64,000 bases of DNA from Dermacoccus nishinomiyaensis (GCF_900447535.1 NZ_UFXX01000002.1:124001-188000), one strand, 5' to 3'. Shown: positions 1-9,837, numbered from the stretch's first letter. The notes: generated by a model from the sequence alone, not told the origin. A program made the numbers and translations.

Positions 1-1
1 G

Positions 2-847
2 AACGGCGCACGTATCGTCAACTCGTGCGGCTACGACTCGGTGCCCTCCGACCTCGGCGTCTTCCTGCTCGCCCAGACGGCGCGTGAGGCCGGTGACGGG
101 GAACTCACGGCGACGACCGAGTACGCGTCGATGAAGGGCGGCATGAGCGGCGGGACGATCGCCTCGGCGATGCAGCAGGCCGACGACATCGCCGACGACC
201 CCGCTCGCCGCAAGATCGCCGGCGACAAGTTCTCCCTCTCCCCCGACCGCTCGCGCGAGCCGAGCGGCGAGTTCAAGGACTCGCTGTCGGTGTGGTACTC
301 CGACGACGTCGACGCGTGGGTCGCGCCGTTCCTCATGGCCTCCTACAACACGCGCATCGTGCGCCGCAGCAACGCGCTGCTCGGCCACGCGTACGGCTCG
401 GGTTTCCGCTACCGCGAGGTGATGAAGGCCGGCAAGGGCGTCAAGGGTCGCGCGATGGCGTACGCCGTCGCGGGTGCGCTGGGGGCGGGCTTCGGCGCGA
501 TGGGCGTCAAGCGTCTGCGCCCGCTGCTCGAACGCCTCGTCCCCGCGCCGGGCAGCGGCCCGAGCGAGGAAGCGCGCGAGAAGGGCTTCTTCCGCATGGA
601 CATCCGCTCGACGACGACGAGCGGCGCCCGCTACCGCTCGATCGTCGCCTCGCAGGGCGACCCGGGCTACAAGGCGACGGCCGTCATGCTCGGCGAGGCG
701 GCCGTGACGCTGGCGCTCGGCGACCTGCCGACGCTGCCCGGCGAGGCGGACGGCGGCGTCCTCACGCCCGCAGTCGCCCTCGGGGCGCCGTACGCCGAGC
801 GCCTGCGTCAGCACGGCGTGACGCTCGAGGTGACGAAGCTCGGCTGA
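2..847 (+). CDS. Trans-acting enoyl reductase / saccharopine dehydrogenase-like protein (5' truncated)
   Basis: The reading frame is open from the window edge (base 2), so the N-terminus with the NAD(P)-binding Rossmann segment lies outside. The visible 281 residues begin with NGARIVNSCGYDSVPSDLG, typical of the actinobacterial saccharopine dehydrogenase/trans-acting enoyl reductase family. A Gly/Ala-rich stretch near the middle (AVAGALGAGFGAMG) may be a membrane-associated helix. Family members reduce lipid or polyketide intermediates or are uncharacterised oxidoreductases; the substrate cannot be told here. It converges with prpE, with a perfect hairpin between them. Confidence 0.75.
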   Translation, partial: NGARIVNSCGYDSVPSDLGVFLLAQTAREAGDGELTATTEYASMKGGMSGGTIASAMQQADDIADDPARRKIAGDKFSLSPDRSREPSGEFKDSLSVWYSDDVDAWVAPFLMASYNTRIVRRSNALLGHAYGSGFRYREVMKAGKGVKGRAMAYAVAGALGAGFGAMGVKRLRPLLERLVPAPGSGPSEEAREKGFFRMDIRSTTTSGARYRSIVASQGDPGYKATAVMLGEAAVTLALGDLPTLPGEADGGVLTPAVALGAPYAERLRQHGVTLEVTKLG

Positions 848-881
848 TTTCGAAAGCTCGGCTGAGTTCGAGTGACGTAGC

Positions 882-918
882 GTTCGTCCCCGGGACCGAT
901 GCGGTGCCGGGGACGAAC
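882..918. terminator. Bidirectional hairpin between convergent genes
   Basis: Perfect 12-bp inverted repeat, GTTCGTCCCCGG at 882-893 and its complement at 907-918, with a 13-nt loop. It lies between the end of the enoyl-reductase-like gene (+) and the end of prpE (-). There is no T-tract, as for most hairpins in this window. Confidence 0.7.
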
Positions 919-1015
919 CGTTCTCGGCATGCGCCGAGATCGGCAGCCGCCGCGCCGAGGTGCAGCACCAGCTCGTCATAGCCGGCGCGGACGACGCCGC
1001 GCGGCGTCGCGAACG

Positions 1016-2923
1016 TCACGAGTGGTGGCGCAGCACCTCACCGAGAGCGTCGAGGACGCTGGCATCCTCGATCGTGCCGGGCACCTGGGGCGTCTCACCG
1101 TCGGCCATCTGGCGCATCGTCTTGCGCAGGATCTTGCCCGATCGCGTCTTCGGCAGGGCCTGGACGACGTCGACGTCGCTGAGCGAGGCGAGCGCCCCGA
1201 CCTCGGCGCGCACGCGCGCCTTGAGTTCGTCGCGGACGGTGAGCAACTCGTCGTCGGTGTACTCCCGCCCGGCCTCGAGCACGACGAGCGCCCGCGGCAC
1301 CTGGCCCTTGAGCTGGTCGGCGACCCCGATGACGGCGCACTCGGCGACGGCGGGGTGCTCCCCGAGCGCGGCCTCGAGGGCGCCCGTCGACAGGCGATGC
1401 CCCACGACGTTGAGCACGTCGTCGGTGCGGCCCATGATCCACACGTACCCGTCGTCGTCGATGTAGCCGCCGTCACCGGTGAGGTAGTAGCCCTCGAACG
1501 CGGACAGGTAGGAGCTGACGTAGCGCTCGTCGCCACCCCACAGCGTCGCGAGCGTACCGGGCGGCAGCGGCAGCTTGAGGCACACGGCGCCCTCGACGCC
1601 TGGTTCGACGGGCGAGCCGCCGGTCGCGAGCACCTGCACGTCGTAGCCGGGCAGGGGCTTGGTCGCCGATCCGGGCTTCGGCGCGAACGACTCGATGCCG
1701 ACCGGGTTCGCGACGATGGGCCACCCCGTCTCCGTCTGCCACCAGTTGTCGACGACCGGCACCCCGAGCTTGTCGTGCGCCCAGGCGTAGGTGTCGGGGT
1801 CGAGGCGCTCACCGGCGAGGAAGAGCGTCCGCAACGACGACAGGTCGTGCTCGGCGATCAACGAGCCGTCCGCATCCTCCTTCTTGATCGCGCGGATCGC
1901 CGTCGGCGCCGTGAACAGGCCCGCGACGCCGTACTGCTCGACGATGCGCCAGAACGCGCCGGCGTCCGGGGTGCCGACGGGCTTGCCCTCGTACAGCACC
2001 GTCGTCAGGCCCGCGAACAGCGGCGCGTAGACGATGTAGGAGTGGCCGACCACCCAGCCGACGTCGCTGGCCGTGAACCACACGTCACCCGCCTCCATGC
2101 CGTAGACGTGCTTCATCGACCACGTCAGGGCCACGGCGTGGCCACCGTTGTCACGCACGATGCCCTTCGGCCGCCCCGTCGTGCCGGAGGTGTAGAGGAT
2201 GTAGAGCGGGTCGGTGGCCGCGACGGCGACGCAGCCGGCGGGCTGCACCGCACCAGGCGCCATGACCTGCGCCCAGTCGAAGTCCTTCTCCCCCAGGCTC
2301 GCCTCGCACTGCGGGCGCTGCACGATGACGCAGTGCCCCACCTCGTGCGACGCGCGGGCGAGTGCCGCGTCGAGCATCGGCTTGTACTCGATGACGCGGG
2401 TGCGCTCGACGCCGCAGCTCGCGGACAGCACGACCTTGGGCTGGGCGTCGTCGATGCGTGCGGCCAGCTCGGTGGGCGCAAAGCCGCCGAACACAACCGA
2501 GTGCACCGCCCCGATGCGCGCGCAGGCGAGCATCGAGATGACGGCCTCCGCGATCATCGGCATGTAGATGACGACCCGGTCGCCCTTCTCCACCCCGAGC
2601 GCCTGGAGCACCCCGGCGAGGCGGGCGACCTCGTCGAGCAGTTCGGCGTAGGTGTACGTGCGGCTCGTGCCGGTGACGGCGCTGTCGTGGATGAGCGCCG
2701 GCTGATCGGCGCGGCCGGCGATGACGTGCCGGTCGAGCGCGTTGTAGCAGGTGTTGAGCCGCGCGTCGGGAAACCAGCGGTACAGCGGGGCGCTCGAGGC
2801 GTCGAGCGCCCCCTTGGGTCGGGTGATCCAGTCGACGCCGCTGGCGGCCTCGAGCCAGAACCCCTCGGGGTCGTCGAGGCTGCGCACGTGGAGTGAGGCG
2901 TGGTCGAACGTGACGTCGGTCAT
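1016..2923 (-). CDS. prpE: Propionyl-CoA synthetase (AMP-forming acyl-CoA ligase)
   Basis: A 635-residue ANL-superfamily ligase that activates propionate (or acetate) with ATP and CoA through an acyl-adenylate. Visible motifs are the P-loop-like YTSGTTGRPKG near residue 240, WWQTETGWPI near 393, the GRTDDVLNVVGHR hinge region near 500 and the C-terminal TRSGKILRKTMR whose lysine is normally acetylation-controlled. WQTETGW and the length match PrpE better than Acs, but acetate use is not excluded. The frame is open 99 codons further upstream, into the divergent gene; ATG at 2923 gives the normal N-terminus with the family FW segment. It is divergent from the LOG gene, 88 bp apart. The product would feed the C3/C2 metabolism that RamB, AceA and AceB serve elsewhere in the window. 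Confidence 0.85.
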   Translation of the reverse strand: MTDVTFDHASLHVRSLDDPEGFWLEAASGVDWITRPKGALDASSAPLYRWFPDARLNTCYNALDRHVIAGRADQPALIHDSAVTGTSRTYTYAELLDEVARLAGVLQALGVEKGDRVVIYMPMIAEAVISMLACARIGAVHSVVFGGFAPTELAARIDDAQPKVVLSASCGVERTRVIEYKPMLDAALARASHEVGHCVIVQRPQCEASLGEKDFDWAQVMAPGAVQPAGCVAVAATDPLYILYTSGTTGRPKGIVRDNGGHAVALTWSMKHVYGMEAGDVWFTASDVGWVVGHSYIVYAPLFAGLTTVLYEGKPVGTPDAGAFWRIVEQYGVAGLFTAPTAIRAIKKEDADGSLIAEHDLSSLRTLFLAGERLDPDTYAWAHDKLGVPVVDNWWQTETGWPIVANPVGIESFAPKPGSATKPLPGYDVQVLATGGSPVEPGVEGAVCLKLPLPPGTLATLWGGDERYVSSYLSAFEGYYLTGDGGYIDDDGYVWIMGRTDDVLNVVGHRLSTGALEAALGEHPAVAECAVIGVADQLKGQVPRALVVLEAGREYTDDELLTVRDELKARVRAEVGALASLSDVDVVQALPKTRSGKILRKTMRQMADGETPQVPGTIEDASVLDALGEVLRHHS

Positions 2924-3011
2924 ACACCCATCTTGCCTCGTGATCGCGAGGTTCCGGGTGAGTTCGCCGCCGTGCTCGGCGACGAATCGCTCGTGTGCCA
3001 CGCTTGGCCTC

Positions 3012-4115
3012 ATGCTTCGTGAGATCCACTCGGCCGACGAGCTGCTCGCCCATCTGCAGGACGGCGGAACCGTCAGCGGTCTGCGGCTGCAGGGCGTCGA
3101 CCTCGCCAGCGCTGCCGGCGAGGCGTTGATCGCTCTGCCGAACCGCTTCGACGGTCTCGTCGTGCTCGGCGGCCACGTGCCGGCGTCCACGGCTCGGACG
3201 TTGACCGACCGCGGCGCCATCCTGTTTCCCAGCGATCCGCACCTGCCGATCGACCCCTACCGCGCGCGTCTCTACTCCGCCGGCGAGCTCTATGCTGGCC
3301 TCGAGCGCGGCTACGAACACACCCCTGACGCGCAGGCGTATCGCTGGTCGCGTGACTGCCGCGTGGCGCATGACGCCTATGCGGGCGCCATGCGCGGGCT
3401 GCACGACGAGTCGATGCGCGACGCCCTGCACGAGAGCCTCGAGGGCCGACGAACCGTCGGCATCATGGGTGGTCACGCGATGGGACGCACGAGTACCGCG
3501 TACGCCGAGATCGCCCGGTTGGCGCGTGATCTCGCCGGCGGCGGCCACGTCGTCCTGACCGGCGGCGGGCCCGGCGCGATGGAGGCTGCGAACCTCGGCG
3601 CGGCTGACCGCGTCGGCGGCCTCGACACGGCGCTGGAGTGCCTGGCGAGCGTCGAGTCGTTCCGTCCGAGCATCGACGCCTGGGCGCACAGCGCTTTCGC
3701 GTCGCGCGAGCTGCTGGGCGTGGCTGATGGCGCGGGTGACGACGTGCGCAGCGTCGGCATCCCGACGTGGTTCTACGGCCACGAACCGCCCAACGTCTTC
3801 GGTGACGTCATCGCCAAGTTCTTCTCCAACGCCCTGCGCGAGGACGACCTGCTCGCCGGCGCCAGCGGCGGCATCATCGTCCTCGAGGGCGCCGCGGGCA
3901 CCGTGCAGGAGATCTTCCAGAGCGTCACGCCGCTGTACTACGCCGCCGACGACGTGCCGCTGCCGCACCTCGTCCTCGTCGGGCGCGCACAGTGGACGGA
4001 CGTCGTCCCCGTCTGGCCGGCGCTCACCGCGCTCGCGGCGGGGCGACGCTTCGCCGACCACCTCCACCTCGTCGAGACGCCCGCGGAGGCGTTCGCAGTG
4101 TTGACGGGCGCCTGA
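3012..4115 (+). CDS. LOG family protein (Rossmann-fold nucleotide hydrolase-like)
   Basis: 367 residues. The C-terminal two thirds have the lysine-decarboxylase-like LOG fold: GGGPGAMEAAN near residue 184 is the nucleotide-binding loop. The second signature, normally PGGxGTxxE, reads EGAAGTVQE near residue 293, so Pro and the first Gly are replaced. LOG enzymes cleave nucleoside 5'-monophosphates to base and ribose 5-phosphate. The N-terminal 130 residues are not recognised and make this longer than the usual 180-200 residue LOG. ATG at 3012 was chosen because the longer open frame runs into the divergent prpE. Confidence 0.7.
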   Translation: MLREIHSADELLAHLQDGGTVSGLRLQGVDLASAAGEALIALPNRFDGLVVLGGHVPASTARTLTDRGAILFPSDPHLPIDPYRARLYSAGELYAGLERGYEHTPDAQAYRWSRDCRVAHDAYAGAMRGLHDESMRDALHESLEGRRTVGIMGGHAMGRTSTAYAEIARLARDLAGGGHVVLTGGGPGAMEAANLGAADRVGGLDTALECLASVESFRPSIDAWAHSAFASRELLGVADGAGDDVRSVGIPTWFYGHEPPNVFGDVIAKFFSNALREDDLLAGASGGIIVLEGAAGTVQEIFQSVTPLYYAADDVPLPHLVLVGRAQWTDVVPVWPALTALAAGRRFADHLHLVETPAEAFAVLTGA

Positions 4116-4149
4116 GCTCATCGCAGCCTCAGGCTTGACGCATCATCGG

Positions 4150-4179
4150 CCCAAACGCATCACGAATGACGCATTTGGG
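4150..4179. terminator. Imperfect hairpin between convergent LOG gene and rlmN
   Basis: CCCAAACGCATCA (4150-4162), loop CGAA, then TGACGCATTTGGG (4167-4179): 11 of 13 positions pair. It is placed between two convergent stop codons, so it probably ends transcription in both directions. Confidence 0.55.
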
Positions 4180-4205
4180 GCGACGATCGGGGCGAGCTGC
4201 TCGTG

Positions 4206-5390
4206 TCAGGCCGTCTTGGCGGCGAGCTGCCCGCACGCTCCGTCGATGTCGGAACCACGCGTGTCGCGCACCGTCGTCGGGATGCCGCCCGCGCGTAGGC
4301 GCTCGACGAAGTTCTGCTCGACGCCCTTGCGCGACGCCGTCCACTTCGAGCCCGGCGTCGGGTTGAGCGGGATCGGGTTGACGTGCACCCACCCCTTGCC
4401 ACGCGCGTTGAGCTTCTTCGCGAGCAGATCCGCGCGCCAGCCCTGGTCGTTGATGTCCTTGATGAGCGCGTACTCGATGCTGACGCGACGCCCCGTCGCC
4501 TCGAAGTAGCGATGCGCCGCATCGAGGGCCTCGTCGACGCTCCAGCGCGTGTTGATGGGCACCAGCTCGTTGCGCAGTTCGTCGTCGGGCGCGTGCAGCG
4601 ACAGCGCCAGCGTCACCGGAATGCCCTCGGCCGCGAGCTTGTCGATGGCCGGCACGAGACCGACCGTCGACATCGTCACGCCGCGAGCCGACATGCCGAG
4701 CCCCTCCGGGGCGGGCGAGACGAGCCGCTTGATCGCGTCGATCGCCTGGCGGTAGTTCGCAAGAGCCTCCCCCATGCCCATGAACACGACGTTGCTGACG
4801 CGCAGCGGCGTCTCGCGCTCGTCGTCGTCGAGGCCGGGCAGCTCGCCGGAGCGCAGCAACCGCGCGCCGGCGACGACCTGCTCGACGATCTCCGCCGTCG
4901 TGAGGTTGCGCGTCAGCCCTTCCTGCCCGGTCGCGCAGAACGGGCAGTTCATGCCGCAGCCGGCCTGGCTGGAGATGCACATCGTGACGCGGCCGGGGTA
5001 GCGCATGATGACGCTCTCGACGAGCGCGCCGTCGAACAGGCGGTGCACCTGCTTGAGCGTGTTGCCGCCGTCGGCGACGAGCGTCTTGATGCTCGTCAGC
5101 AGCGTCGGCATGAGCTGCGCGACCATCTCCTCGCGCCCGTTCTTCGGCAGGTCCGTCATCTCGGCAGGGTCGGCGACGAAGCGTTCGAAGTAGTGGTTCG
5201 ACAGCTGCTTGGCGCGGAACGCGGGCAGCCCGAGCTCCTTCGCTAACGCCTGACGCCCGGCGAGGTCGAAGTCCGCCAGGTGCTTCGGCGGCTTGCCGCG
5301 CCGCGGCGCGGTGAACGTCAGCTGGCCCGGAACGGGACGCTTCGTCGTCGGCTCTGGCAGGTCGGTCGTGGTCGATTCGGTGGTGCTCAA
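4206..5390 (-). CDS. rlmN: 23S rRNA (adenine2503-C2)-methyltransferase RlmN
   Basis: 394-residue radical-SAM methyltransferase that methylates C2 of A2503 in 23S rRNA, and A37 of some tRNAs in characterised homologues. The CxxxCxxC iron-sulfur motif is in [13 protein letters not shown] near residue 143; the methyl-carrying cysteine context CISSQ lies just before it, and the resolving C-terminal cysteine is in GACGQL near residue 386. All functional cysteines are present. The start is TTG at 5390, preceded by a clear GAGGAG at proper spacing; upstream in-frame codons overlap cdsA. It is the last gene of the rpsB-tsf-pyrH-frr-cdsA-rlmN order, 17 bp after cdsA. Confidence 0.93.
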   Translation of the reverse strand: MSTTESTTTDLPEPTTKRPVPGQLTFTAPRRGKPPKHLADFDLAGRQALAKELGLPAFRAKQLSNHYFERFVADPAEMTDLPKNGREEMVAQLMPTLLTSIKTLVADGGNTLKQVHRLFDGALVESVIMRYPGRVTMCISSQAGCGMNCPFCATGQEGLTRNLTTAEIVEQVVAGARLLRSGELPGLDDDERETPLRVSNVVFMGMGEALANYRQAIDAIKRLVSPAPEGLGMSARGVTMSTVGLVPAIDKLAAEGIPVTLALSLHAPDDELRNELVPINTRWSVDEALDAAHRYFEATGRRVSIEYALIKDINDQGWRADLLAKKLNARGKGWVHVNPIPLNPTPGSKWTASRKGVEQNFVERLRAGGIPTTVRDTRGSDIDGACGQLAAKTA

Positions 5391-5407
5391 TGGAAGAACT
5401 CCTCGCC

Positions 5408-6298
5408 TCAGCTGGCGAACGCGGTGAGAACGGCCCAGGTGACGGGGGCCGCGAGAACGAGCGAGTCGAGGCGATCCATGAGACCGCCGTGACCCGGGAT
5501 GAGGTTGCTCATGTCCTTGATGCCGAGATCGCGCTTGATCATCGACTCGCACAGATCGCCGACGGTGGCCGCGACGACGACGAGCGAGCCGAGCAGGATG
5601 CCGACCCAGAACGGCGCGTGCAGGATGAGGGTCACCGTCAGCACGCCGATGACGACGCAGCTCAGCCACGACCCGGCGAAGCCCTCCCACGACTTCTTGG
5701 GGCTGACGGTCGGCGCCATCGGGTGCTTGCCGAACAGCACGCCGGCGACGTAGCCGCCGATGTCGCTGCCGATCGTCACGAGGATGAACGTGATGATGCG
5801 GCTGACGCCGTCGTCAGCATGCAGGAGCATCATCGCGAACGACACGAGCGCCGGCACGTACAGCGCGATGAGCGCCGCCGACGCGGTGTCGGGCGCGAGG
5901 CGGTTGCTCGCCGCACCCCAGACGATGAAGACGAGGACGCTGCCGACGAGCGCCGCGAGCATCGCCGACGGCCCGAGCAGGTACGCCGCGACGGGGATGA
6001 CGGCCGCCGAGGCGAGAGCGGGGATCCACGGCGGGCGGAACTTGGCCGGCGGCATCGCCATGAGCAGCTCGCGCGTGCCGACGACGGACGCGGCCGTCGC
6101 GAGGACGACGAACGCCTCCTTGCGGATGAGCAGAGACGCGAGGACGAGCACGCCGAGCACGAGTGCAGCCGTGATGGCGGCCTTGAGGTCGCGCCCGGCC
6201 TTGTTCTTCTTCGCGGGGGCGGGCGCGAGCGTCTCGGACACGACCTTCGAGCCCACCCCCGGCGGGGGTGGGCTCGAAGGCTGCGCCGAAGCGGGCAT
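5408..6298 (-). CDS. cdsA: Phosphatidate cytidylyltransferase
   Basis: 296-residue integral membrane enzyme making CDP-diacylglycerol from phosphatidate and CTP, the branch point of phospholipid synthesis. About seven hydrophobic segments are visible after a charged, proline-rich cytoplasmic N-terminus of some 35 residues. The C-terminal CDP-alcohol signature is clear: [18 protein letters not shown] followed by DRLDS. It follows frr by 24 bp and precedes rlmN by 17 bp, the usual order in actinobacteria. Confidence 0.93.
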   Translation of the reverse strand: MPASAQPSSPPPPGVGSKVVSETLAPAPAKKNKAGRDLKAAITAALVLGVLVLASLLIRKEAFVVLATAASVVGTRELLMAMPPAKFRPPWIPALASAAVIPVAAYLLGPSAMLAALVGSVLVFIVWGAASNRLAPDTASAALIALYVPALVSFAMMLLHADDGVSRIITFILVTIGSDIGGYVAGVLFGKHPMAPTVSPKKSWEGFAGSWLSCVVIGVLTVTLILHAPFWVGILLGSLVVVAATVGDLCESMIKRDLGIKDMSNLIPGHGGLMDRLDSLVLAAPVTWAVLTAFAS

Positions 6299-6322
6299 GC
6301 CGAATGCGAGCGTGCGTCGAGG

Positions 6323-6883
6323 TCAGACCTCGAGCAGCTCGGCCTCCTTGCCCTTGAGCAGCGCGTCGACGGTGTCGACGCGCTTCTTCGTCATGGCGTC
6401 GAGGTCCTTCTCGGCGCGGGCGCCGTCGTCCTCGCCGACCTCCTTGTCCTTGACCAGCTTGTCGATGTCCTGGTTCGCCTTGCGGCGCACGTTGCGCACG
6501 CTGACGCGGCCGTTCTCGGCCTTGTCCTTGGCCATCTTGATGTAGTCCTTGCGGCGCTCCTCGGTGAGGGCGGGCAGGATGCAGCGGATCTGGTTGCCGT
6601 CGTTGCTCGGGTTGACGCCGAGGTCGGAGTCGCGCAGCGTCTTCTCGATCTCGGAGATGGCCGACTTGTCGAACGGGATGATGAGGATCGTGCGCGCCTC
6701 GGGCGTCTGGAACGACGCGAGCTGCTGCAGCGGCGTCGGCGCACCGTAGTAGTCGACCGTCAGGCGGTTGAACATCGCCGCGTTCGCACGGCCGGTGCGG
6801 ATCGAGGCGAAGTCCTCCTTCGTGGCCTCGATCGCCTTGTCCATCTTCTCCTCGGCCTCGAGGAGGATCTCGTCAATATCCAT
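6323..6883 (-). CDS. frr: Ribosome recycling factor
   Basis: 186 residues, the standard length. RRF splits post-termination 70S ribosomes together with EF-G. It starts with a MDIDEILLEAEEKM-type helix, has the SIRTGRAN segment that contacts rRNA, and ends with the long charged third helix (KKRVDTVDALLKGKEAELLEV). It lies 54 bp after pyrH and 24 bp before cdsA. Confidence 0.97.
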   Translation of the reverse strand: MDIDEILLEAEEKMDKAIEATKEDFASIRTGRANAAMFNRLTVDYYGAPTPLQQLASFQTPEARTILIIPFDKSAISEIEKTLRDSDLGVNPSNDGNQIRCILPALTEERRKDYIKMAKDKAENGRVSVRNVRRKANQDIDKLVKDKEVGEDDGARAEKDLDAMTKKRVDTVDALLKGKEAELLEV

Positions 6884-6937
6884 GGTTTCGCTCTCGTTTC
6901 TCGGACGTTCTCGGGAACAGCCACGTTCGGCCCCGCG

Positions 6938-7696
6938 TCAGGACGCGGAGACCACCGTGCCGATCTTCTCACCCTGCAGGGCGCGGGTGATGTTGCCTTC
7001 ACCCTCCATGCCGAACACGACCATCGGCAGCTTGTTGTCCATGCACAGGCTGAACGCTGCGGCGTCGACGATCTTGAGCCCGCGCGCCAACGCGTCGGCG
7101 TGCGTGACGACATCCAGCTTCACCGCGTCGGGGTTCTTGCGCGGGTCATCGGAGTAGACGCCGTCGACACCGTTCTTCGCGACGAGCACGGCGTCGCACT
7201 TCGTCTCGAGCGCACGCTGCGCGGAGACGGTGTCGGTCGAGAAGTACGGCATGCCCGCGCCGGCACCGAAGATGACGACGCGGCCCTTCTCCATGTGACG
7301 GATCGCACGGCGCGGGATGTACGGCTCGGCGACCTGCGTCATCTCGATGGCCGACTGCACGCGCGTGTCGATGCCCTCCTTCTCGAGGAAGTCCTGCAGC
7401 GCCAGGCAGTTCATGACGGTACCGAGCATGCCGATGTAGTCGGCACGCGCACGATCCATGCCCTTCTGCTGCAGCTCGGCACCGCGGAAGAAGTTGCCGC
7501 CACCGACGACGACCGCGACCTGGATGCCGCTGCGCACGGCCGGCGCGATCTGGCGAGCGATGCCCCGCACGACGTCGGGGTCGACGCCGACGCTGCCGCC
7601 GCCGAAGACCTCACCGGAGAGCTTGAGCAGCACTCGGTCGTACCTGGGGATCGCCGGGGAGGCGTTCACCCTCTCGCTCGCGTCGGTGTCGCTCAC
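6938..7696 (-). CDS. pyrH: Uridylate (UMP) kinase
   Basis: 252 residues from GTG at 7696. Hexameric amino-acid-kinase-fold enzyme phosphorylating UMP to UDP. The ATP-binding start [23 protein letters not shown], and the C-terminal [17 protein letters not shown] are intact. The GTG is preceded by AGGAGG; an ATG nine codons upstream (7723) has no ribosome site, so GTG is preferred although its spacing is short (4 nt). A hexose mutarotase gene lies between it and tsf, which are normally adjacent. Confidence 0.94.
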   Translation of the reverse strand: MSDTDASERVNASPAIPRYDRVLLKLSGEVFGGGSVGVDPDVVRGIARQIAPAVRSGIQVAVVVGGGNFFRGAELQQKGMDRARADYIGMLGTVMNCLALQDFLEKEGIDTRVQSAIEMTQVAEPYIPRRAIRHMEKGRVVIFGAGAGMPYFSTDTVSAQRALETKCDAVLVAKNGVDGVYSDDPRKNPDAVKLDVVTHADALARGLKIVDAAAFSLCMDNKLPMVVFGMEGEGNITRALQGEKIGTVVSAS

Positions 7697-7767
7697 TTCG
7701 CCTCCTGGCGCTTCGTCGGGCATGAGTCGGCCAATCTTTTCACACTGCTGAGGGCAGCCGAAAAACT

Positions 7768-8679
7768 TCAGTCTGCGAGCGGAGCGTACGTCGCGCCCAG
7801 TGCTGTGTCTTGCCCGGGGGTGAGGGTGACGGCGTCGTCCTTGATCGTGGCCGCCTCGACGCAGACGAACCGCGGCCACGCGTCGTCGGGCACGTCCGCG
7901 AGCGAGGCGGTCTTCTGCTGGGCGGGGTTCCACACGACCGCATCCGGCAGATTCTCGCGCTCGATGCGGTAGATCGGCGTCCGCCCCTCCGTCCGCCCCT
8001 GGACGACGGTGATGGGCTGTTTCGGCGCCGTGACGACGACGTCGACCTCGCCGTCGAACGTCAGGTCACCCTCGACGCGTGAGCGCTCCCCGCTGGCCTG
8101 ATCGAGCATCGACGCACCCGTCAGCCCTTCGACACGCACCGTGCGCACGTCGTCGACCGCGAGATACGTGTGCAGCGCTGCCTCGAACGTCAGCGGGTCT
8201 GAGCCCTCGTTGCGCACGACGAGGCGCAGCCCGAGAGCATCGCCGAACGTGATCTCGAGGGTTGCGAACAGCCCCAGCGGCCAGTGCTCGGCGCCGTCGA
8301 GCTGCGCGACCGCCTCGGGAGTGACCACGAGCGAGACGATGACCGCCTCGCCCTCCTCGCGCACCGAGTGCAGCCTCCACCGCGCCCGACGCGCCAGGCC
8401 GTGCGACGGCGACAGCCCGCCGTCACGGCCCGCACCGAACCACGGGAGACACACCGGGACGCCGCCGCGGATCGCCGTCGACGGACCCGCCTGTGCCAAC
8501 GGACTCAGCCACAACAGCTCACGCCCACCACGCGGCACGAAACTCGTCACCTGACCGCCGTGCAACTGCACGACACCCGACGACCGCGGCCCTAATACCT
8601 CCAGCGCCGGCAGGCCCGAGACCCCCTCGACGCGACGCACGCACTCCGGCAGATCCACCATGAAGCCACTCATGGACAC
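7768..8679 (-). CDS. D-hexose-6-phosphate mutarotase (aldose 1-epimerase family, YeaD-like)
   Basis: 303 residues with the galactose-mutarotase beta-sandwich pattern: [13 protein letters not shown] near residue 70, [12 protein letters not shown] near 92 with the catalytic His, [13 protein letters not shown] near 163, and VVWNP near 246. The family interconverts alpha and beta glucose 6-phosphate. The start is GTG at 8679 with GGAGG seven bases upstream; ATG at 8673 is an alternative. It sits between tsf and pyrH on the same strand; hairpins separate it from tsf, so it probably has its own promoter. Confidence 0.82.
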   Translation of the reverse strand: MSMSGFMVDLPECVRRVEGVSGLPALEVLGPRSSGVVQLHGGQVTSFVPRGGRELLWLSPLAQAGPSTAIRGGVPVCLPWFGAGRDGGLSPSHGLARRARWRLHSVREEGEAVIVSLVVTPEAVAQLDGAEHWPLGLFATLEITFGDALGLRLVVRNEGSDPLTFEAALHTYLAVDDVRTVRVEGLTGASMLDQASGERSRVEGDLTFDGEVDVVVTAPKQPITVVQGRTEGRTPIYRIERENLPDAVVWNPAQQKTASLADVPDDAWPRFVCVEAATIKDDAVTLTPGQDTALGATYAPLAD

Positions 8680-8724
8680 ACGCTAGTCCCTCCAGCGACG
8701 TGACGAGCCCCCACCTCACGCTGC

Positions 8725-8872
8725 GAGGCCCGGACGCGCTGCGCGCGATCCGGGCCTCGTCTGGCGCCATGCGGTGAGTTGAACGAGCGGTGCCAGACGC
8801 CATTCTTTCTGGCGTCTGACTTCGCGCTCACCTACGGCCGAGGCCCGGACGCGCTGCGCGCGTCTGGGCCTC
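8725..8872. terminator. Duplicated hairpin pair flanking a third hairpin, downstream of tsf
   Basis: Two hairpins share an identical 23-bp left part (8725-8747 and 8840-8862). The first pairs GAGGCCCGGA with TCCGGGCCTC (8749-8758); the second pairs a 14-nt arm at 8840-8853 with 8859-8872, with one G-T pair. Between them is another stem, CAGACGCCA at 8794-8802 with TGGCGTCTG at 8810-8818. The second hairpin is 20 bp after the tsf stop and is the likely terminator of rpsB-tsf. Confidence 0.65.
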
Positions 8873-8892
8873 AACCTCCGGTTCCCGCTCGG

Positions 8893-9720
8893 TCACACAC
8901 CGACCTTGAACCGCGCAAAGCCCGAAACCTCCGCGCCTGCCTCATCAGCGACCTTCTTGACCGTCTTCTTCGCGTCCTTCGCGAACGGCTGCTCCAGCAG
9001 CACGTTCTCCTTGAAGTACCCGTTGACACGGCCCTCGATGATCTTCGGCAGAGCAGCCTCCGGCTTGCCCTCCTCCTTGGCCGTGGCCTCAGCGACACGA
9101 CGCTCGTTCTCCACGACCTCGGCGTCGATCTCGTCGCGCGTCAGCACCGACGGGGAGAACGCGGCGATGTGCATCGCGATGTCACGAGCCGTCGCCTCGT
9201 CGCCACCCTTGAGTGCCACGAGAACACCGATCTGCGCCGGCAGGTCAGGGCTCGTCTTGTGCAGGTACGCCGTCACGTTCTCGCCCTCGAGACGCGCCAC
9301 ACGACGCACCTCGATCTTCTCGCCGATCGTCGCGTTGGCCTCGTCGAGAACCTCCGCGACCGTCTTGCCGCCCATGTTGCTCTTCAGCAGCGCATCGGCG
9401 TCAGCGGCCTCGACCGCGACAGCCTGGTCGAGAACCTGCTCGGCGAGGGCGATGAACTTGTCGCCCTTCGCGACGAAGTCGGTCTCGCAGTTGACCTCGA
9501 CCAGCGTGCCGACTCCGTTCTCGACCTTCGCGGCGACGAGGCCGTTCGAAGCGGAACGACCCTCGCGCTTCGTCACGCCCTTGAGGCCCTTGACGCGCAG
9601 GATCTCGGTGGCCTTGGCCTTGTCGCCGTCAGCCTCGTCGAGTGCCTTCTTGACGTCCATCATGCCGGCGCCGGTAGCTTCGCGCAGCGCCTTGATGTCA
9701 GCGGCGGTGTAGTTCGCCAT
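8893..9720 (-). CDS. tsf: Translation elongation factor Ts
   Basis: 275 residues. EF-Ts is the guanine-nucleotide exchange factor of EF-Tu. The N-terminal UBA-like domain carries LREATGAGMMDVKKAL, followed by the dimerisation core with VEVNCETDFVAKGD. Length and order are normal. It follows rpsB by 117 bp in the same direction. Confidence 0.97.
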   Translation of the reverse strand: MANYTAADIKALREATGAGMMDVKKALDEADGDKAKATEILRVKGLKGVTKREGRSASNGLVAAKVENGVGTLVEVNCETDFVAKGDKFIALAEQVLDQAVAVEAADADALLKSNMGGKTVAEVLDEANATIGEKIEVRRVARLEGENVTAYLHKTSPDLPAQIGVLVALKGGDEATARDIAMHIAAFSPSVLTRDEIDAEVVENERRVAEATAKEEGKPEAALPKIIEGRVNGYFKENVLLEQPFAKDAKKTVKKVADEAGAEVSGFARFKVGV

Positions 9721-9837
9721 GAGTGTTTCGCTCCTCTGAGTCGAAAGAATGCAGGGGGTTTACGCTCCCCCGGCGCCGACACTGCCACGAGCAGTGCCGG
9801 CGCCGGGGGAAGACGTCATGAACGTCGAGCCAGTTTC

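Noticed and set aside
899-2896. 665-residue plus-strand open frame
   Set aside because: Antisense shadow of prpE; Arg/His/Asp/Gly-biased composition and no recognisable motif.
5390-7972. 860-residue plus-strand open frame
   Set aside because: Runs antisense through cdsA, frr and pyrH; composition is that of complementary GC-rich codons.
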